The notes under the pieces: generated by a model | Database searches by the model: none | Seen by the model: only the letters and a program-made list of their open reading frames with translations | Told to the model about the DNA's origin: nothing | Program-made: the position numbers and the translations under genes | In this document: positions 55,107 through 58,346 of the stretch, in pieces | Numbering within the stretch: position 1 is the stretch's first letter | How the letters are laid out: every line of letters begins with the position of its first letter | NCBI GenBank assembly: GCA_000697665.1 | Contig: KL197737.1 | Coordinates: 118,317 to 176,662, forward strand | Direction of reading: 5' to 3' | Length of the DNA: 58,346 nt | From: Jaapia argillacea MUCL 33604 | Taxonomy: Eukaryota; Basidiomycota; Agaricomycetes; Jaapiales; Jaapiaceae

Positions 55107-56633
55107 ATGTCTCGTCCTTCTGCTCGTGTTGCACCAAAATGTCAAGCACCCTCTCCTGAGTCGGACTTGGAGGACCTGCCCAATACCATCCTCACACCAC
55201 CGAAGAAGGTCTCGAAAGTCTCGAAGACTTCGAAGCCAAGGGCAAAGAAGGCTTCCACGGTAACCACCGAAGCTCACAATACCCAGGTCAAGAGGGGCAA
55301 GGCTCTGAAGCCTGCTGATCTCACTGTCAAACAGGAGTCGGGCCCAAGCAAACGAAAGAGCAAGGGTCGTAAGAAGGGGGCTACTGGATACTCAGAGGCC
55401 GAAGTCCGGCAATTATTAGCCCTCGTCTGTACATACCTGCCAGTTGCTGGAATTGGTTGGAGTTGGGTAACTACGGATTACAACAAGTGGGCTGAGACCA
55501 ACTATTACCGGATTCGGGATGGAAAAGGATTGCAAGCCAAGTTTGATGGAGTAAGCTTTATTTCAGTATTCCTCTCTTGGTTGGATAAGTCCTCATGAGC
55601 CCACGAACAGATTGTCAAGACAAAAAAGCCAACAGGGGATGCCGAAGTCCCCTGGTATGTCAAATCGGCTTGGGAGCTTGATGACAATATAAGCAAGAAA
55701 GTTGCCTCCCTGACCCTCGATGACCCCGAGCTTCGCGATGCAGATCTAGGTGACGGCGACGATCCTGAGGATGCTGCAGAGGCAAGCATCCTCGAGATTA
55801 CTTCAGGCTCTGATGAAGAAATCAAGAACAAGGCACCCCCCAAGACTTCCTCCATTATCAAGGTGTACAAAATCAACCCACCTGTTCCAACTTCCTCATC
55901 GACTGCTGCGACGAAGCCAACTCGGGGTCGCATCGCAAACGAGGCTTTAGCCACCCTCTCCACCGTGTTTGCACCCGAGGCTTGTGCTGAACGGGACGAT
56001 CAACGCTTTGCATCCATGTATCAATTTTCCCAACTCTCTACCCTACAAACCGAGGTCCGAGAGCTGCGCGCTCGAGTGGATGTTCTCCAGGACCGTCTCA
56101 ACTCAGAAACACGGCGAGCTGATAAGGCTGAGCAAGAGCTTGCTCTCAACAAAGCCCTCAGATCTCGCAGTGACCATCGTCAACGTGGGCATCATCTATG
56201 ACGTTCTTCATCCATATCCTATTCCCCCTCTCCTCGTAATGACTACCCTTACCGTCGCGAACATCACGATTCGTTCAGTGATGATGATCGACTGGTAAGA
56301 TATGCATCTCCCCATTCTCATTGTCACCGTCGTGAAGTAATGTCACCATCAAACAACATCCTTGCAGGGTCACCACGAAAGCGCCTGCATCTTGTTGCCG
56401 CAGAACCACCGCTCATAGCTTCGTCATCCCATTCCCTCCCCCTCCCCCAACCTCCAAATGACCCCACAACTGCCCTGTCCACTCTTGCACAAGTCGCTTC
56501 AGCTTTGCAACATTCTCCGCTCCATATTGGGGAGAACGTTTCCATCGCAGTGAATGTCACTCCCAAGGCTCATCGGTACACTTCCGAGTCCCGTCCCGTG
56601 ACTCCGTCATGGCAGCCGACTCCTGGGCGTTGA
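55107..56633 (+). pseudogene. Myb/SANT-like protein of a PIF/Harbinger element
   Basis: Exon 1 55107-55550, intron 55551-55610 (GTAAGC..AACAG), exon 2 from 55611. The basic Lys/Ser-rich N-terminus leads to a Myb/SANT-like domain (YSEAEVRQLLALVCTYLPVA, WSWVTTDYN.W, FDG-IVKTKKPTGDAEVP), an acidic linker, a coiled-coil segment (LQTEVRELRARVDVLQDRL) and an Arg/Ser-rich tail. An in-frame TGA at 56199-56201 cuts the tail; the frame then stays open to 56633 with matching composition (RSSSISYSPSPRND), so TGA likely replaced CGA. In PIF/Harbinger elements this protein partners the DDE transposase, here encoded on the other strand at 57-58 kb. Confidence 0.65.
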
Positions 56634-56730
56634 ACGTTGGTCTCACCAGGTCACAACTTGCTTCTGGTTCGCACCTATCTGTATCATACAGATGGTTTCA
56701 ACACCATCATCTGTAGATACATGTGGCTTC

Positions 56731-56880
56731 ATTCATCAGTGGATATATGTACTACGTTTTGTTCACCCGTGGATATATGTACTACGTTTCATTCACCCGT
56801 GGATATATGTACTATGTTTCATTCACCCGTGGATATATGTACTACGTTTCGTTCACCCATGGATATATGTACTATGTTTC
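56731..56880. repeat. 30-bp minisatellite, five units
   Basis: Five contiguous 30-bp units of form TTCACCCGTGGATATATGTA plus ten bases. Differences between units are almost all CG against CA or TG. The period is a multiple of 3, so reading frames stay open by chance. It lies between the two Harbinger genes. Confidence 0.9.
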
Positions 56881-57019
56881 GTTTATTAGCGTAGTACGGC
56901 TGGCTCCTTGGTGGATATATGTACGACAATCAGGTTTCTGTATCCACGTAAGTGGATTACTCTCCTTTTGTTTCCTCGCCTTGCTGGTGGACATTATTGT
57001 AGATACCAAGGCTATACAT

Positions 57020-58096
57020 CTATTCTTCTCTTGCAATTGTAAGGTGGTACCGAGAAACATGGTCACAATGGCAAATCTCCCAAAAAACCATGTTTCCAAG
57101 GCTATCCCACATCTCGTCATCCTCCGTCTCCCTCCAGATCGGCATGTACACATTCCGAATCTGATTGATGCCCACCCTTCACGCCTGCACATTAGACAAT
57201 CGAGAACAAACCTCCAACAGCCTCTGTCGGCCATCAGGGTCATTGATATCAAGTGGAAGACAGAGGCGGGCAAATGAGCCCTGCATCATTCGCATGCCCC
57301 ACTCCGCTGTCTGGCGATACGATAACAGCTCCCGGTTGAACTGTAGTATTTCTACCTGCTCAATGACATCGTCGGTAATGTGTGAGCCTGATTTAAGTGG
57401 TGCCTGAATTTTTCCTTGGATGGCAGCGGTGCCTCGGGGGAAGGCAGAGTCGGCAATGAGATAATACCCATCTGGGGTAGACGTTCGCAGCTTTTCGAAG
57501 AGCGGACGGGCAACATGAGAGTCATGCCAGCTGCCAGGAGCATTCAAGATTGCATGAATGATTTCGCCTAGAGGTGAGGTGAGTGGAGATTAACATCAAT
57601 TGTATAGCAGATTGACCTCGAGGAGAGAATGCGAACACATTGCTGACGAAATGTGCACTCTTCCAGCCATTGTAGGTGGTGTTCTCGATTTCGGGATCAT
57701 CGGACTCTGTCACAGGCAACCCCAAACCATCTGTGCTCCCAAACCCTCCCTTCAAACGTGAATGCCGAGCAACGATCAACCTATTGTCCTCTACCAGTCT
57801 TGATCCCGTCGTCCAGGCTATACAACCATCCTCCATGTGCTGCAGGGTGTCGAGTAGGATGGCCATGCTGAAATCGAGGTATCTTGTGGTGGTCGATGGA
57901 ACGAGAGCGAATATTTCCTGTAGGCTGACATCGCGCATAGTCGAACATAGGTGGTGCAGAACGAGTCCGAGGGCTCCTGCTGCATCTAGCGAACGACCTC
58001 CCGGTCGTGGCTGGGCAGACGCTGCGACATCCACGCGACGAACTGGGAACTCGTTCCAACGCTCACCAGATGCTGTAGTGGAATTGCAATTATGCC
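57020..58096 (-). pseudogene. DDE transposase of a PIF/Harbinger element
   Basis: Minus strand: ERWNEFPVRRVDVAASA.PRP at about 58070-58010, STMRDVSLQEIFALVPSTTT, FGSTDGLGLPV (first catalytic Asp), NGWKSAHFVSNVFAFS, a 49-bp intron 57616-57568, NAPGSWHDSHVARPLFEKL, YYLIADSAFPRG (second Asp), RQTAEWGMRMMQGSF (Glu), then TGA at 57181-57179 inside the C-terminal VQA-RVGINQIRNVYMPIW phrase. The frame continues to TAG 57022-57020. The family normally reads Arg at the TGA. The N-terminal exon is cut near 58100 by AT-rich repeat sequence. Confidence 0.75.
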
Positions 58097-58109
58097 AGTA
58101 AATGGCTAG

Positions 58110-58346
58110 AAGTGTATTGCAACAAACCCCAGCAAATCTATTGCAATAAGTCCCAGGTCCACAGGAAGAGGCATAGCTTGGCCAGCTAGGACCTGCTGGG
58201 ACCTACTGGGACCATGTGGACCATGTGGACCTGACTCAGGGGATGTCCATATCTAGCTAGCTACCTAAAATGGTAAATAGCTAAAAAAAAGCAGAATAAA
58301 AGAGTGGAATAAATCATTAAAAATCAGGAAAAATCAGAATATATTG
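58110..58346. repeat. AT-rich repeat, related to the 51-54 kb arrays
   Basis: Contains CCTAAAATGGTAAAT and AAAATCAGGAAAAATCAGAA as at 53680-53880, plus short duplications (GGACCATGTGGACCATGTGG). It runs off the window end. Confidence 0.6.

Noticed and set aside
56731-56880. CRISPR-like array
   Set aside because: Units are directly contiguous with no spacers, in a eukaryotic genome.

Overview
This is a fungal nuclear window, almost certainly from an agaricomycete (mushroom-forming basidiomycete). The evidence is short GT..AG introns of about 50-60 bp, many exons per gene, a NACHT-WD40 NLR of the mushroom type, and a transposon cargo typical of that group: a Ngaro-like tyrosine-recombinase retroelement, chromodomain Ty3/Gypsy elements, PIF/Harbinger, and a large P/hAT-like DNA transposon. 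All assignments come from reading the sequence; no search was run.

Layout. 0.6-6.7 kb: a decayed Ngaro-like retroelement on the minus strand (split direct repeats, gag with CCHC knuckles, RT-RNase H, tyrosine recombinase), whose gag holds a 961-bp inverted-repeat element. 7.2-10.7 kb: a housekeeping island with a divergent pair, cytosolic asparaginyl-tRNA synthetase (minus, 11 exons) and the U6 snRNA-associated protein LSm4 (plus, 6 exons), sharing a 146-bp promoter. 12.1-17.0 kb: a small unrecognised gene back to back with a large NLR gene (NACHT plus five near-identical WD40 repeats) broken by two nonsense codons. 17.6-54.5 kb: a nested retrotransposon cluster. Gypsy element F is interrupted by C, C by D, the LTR of D by B (which carries a solo LTR), the body of D by A and by a 5.7-kb DNA transposon, and D again by AT-rich repeat arrays. 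55-58 kb: both genes of a PIF/Harbinger element (Myb-like, and DDE transposase), each broken by one TGA.

How it hangs together. Target-site duplications can be read for A (TCAGA), B (AGTGC), the solo LTR (CCAAC) and the DNA transposon (GGGTGCAG), so the order of insertion is fixed. Almost all decay is transition at CpG: the two LTRs of A differ at 15 sites, 13 of them at CpG-derived dinucleotides, and most internal stops are TGA where Arg (CGA) is expected. The same signature covers the NLR, whose last exons and 3' flank hold 1,949 bp without a single CpG, while its first 660 bp are CpG-rich. The best candidates for new biology are the features shared by the Gypsy families: self-priming primer sites that covary with their own LTR, gag-pol -1 slip sites, a CCHC third ORF after pol, and small membrane-type ORFs before gag.
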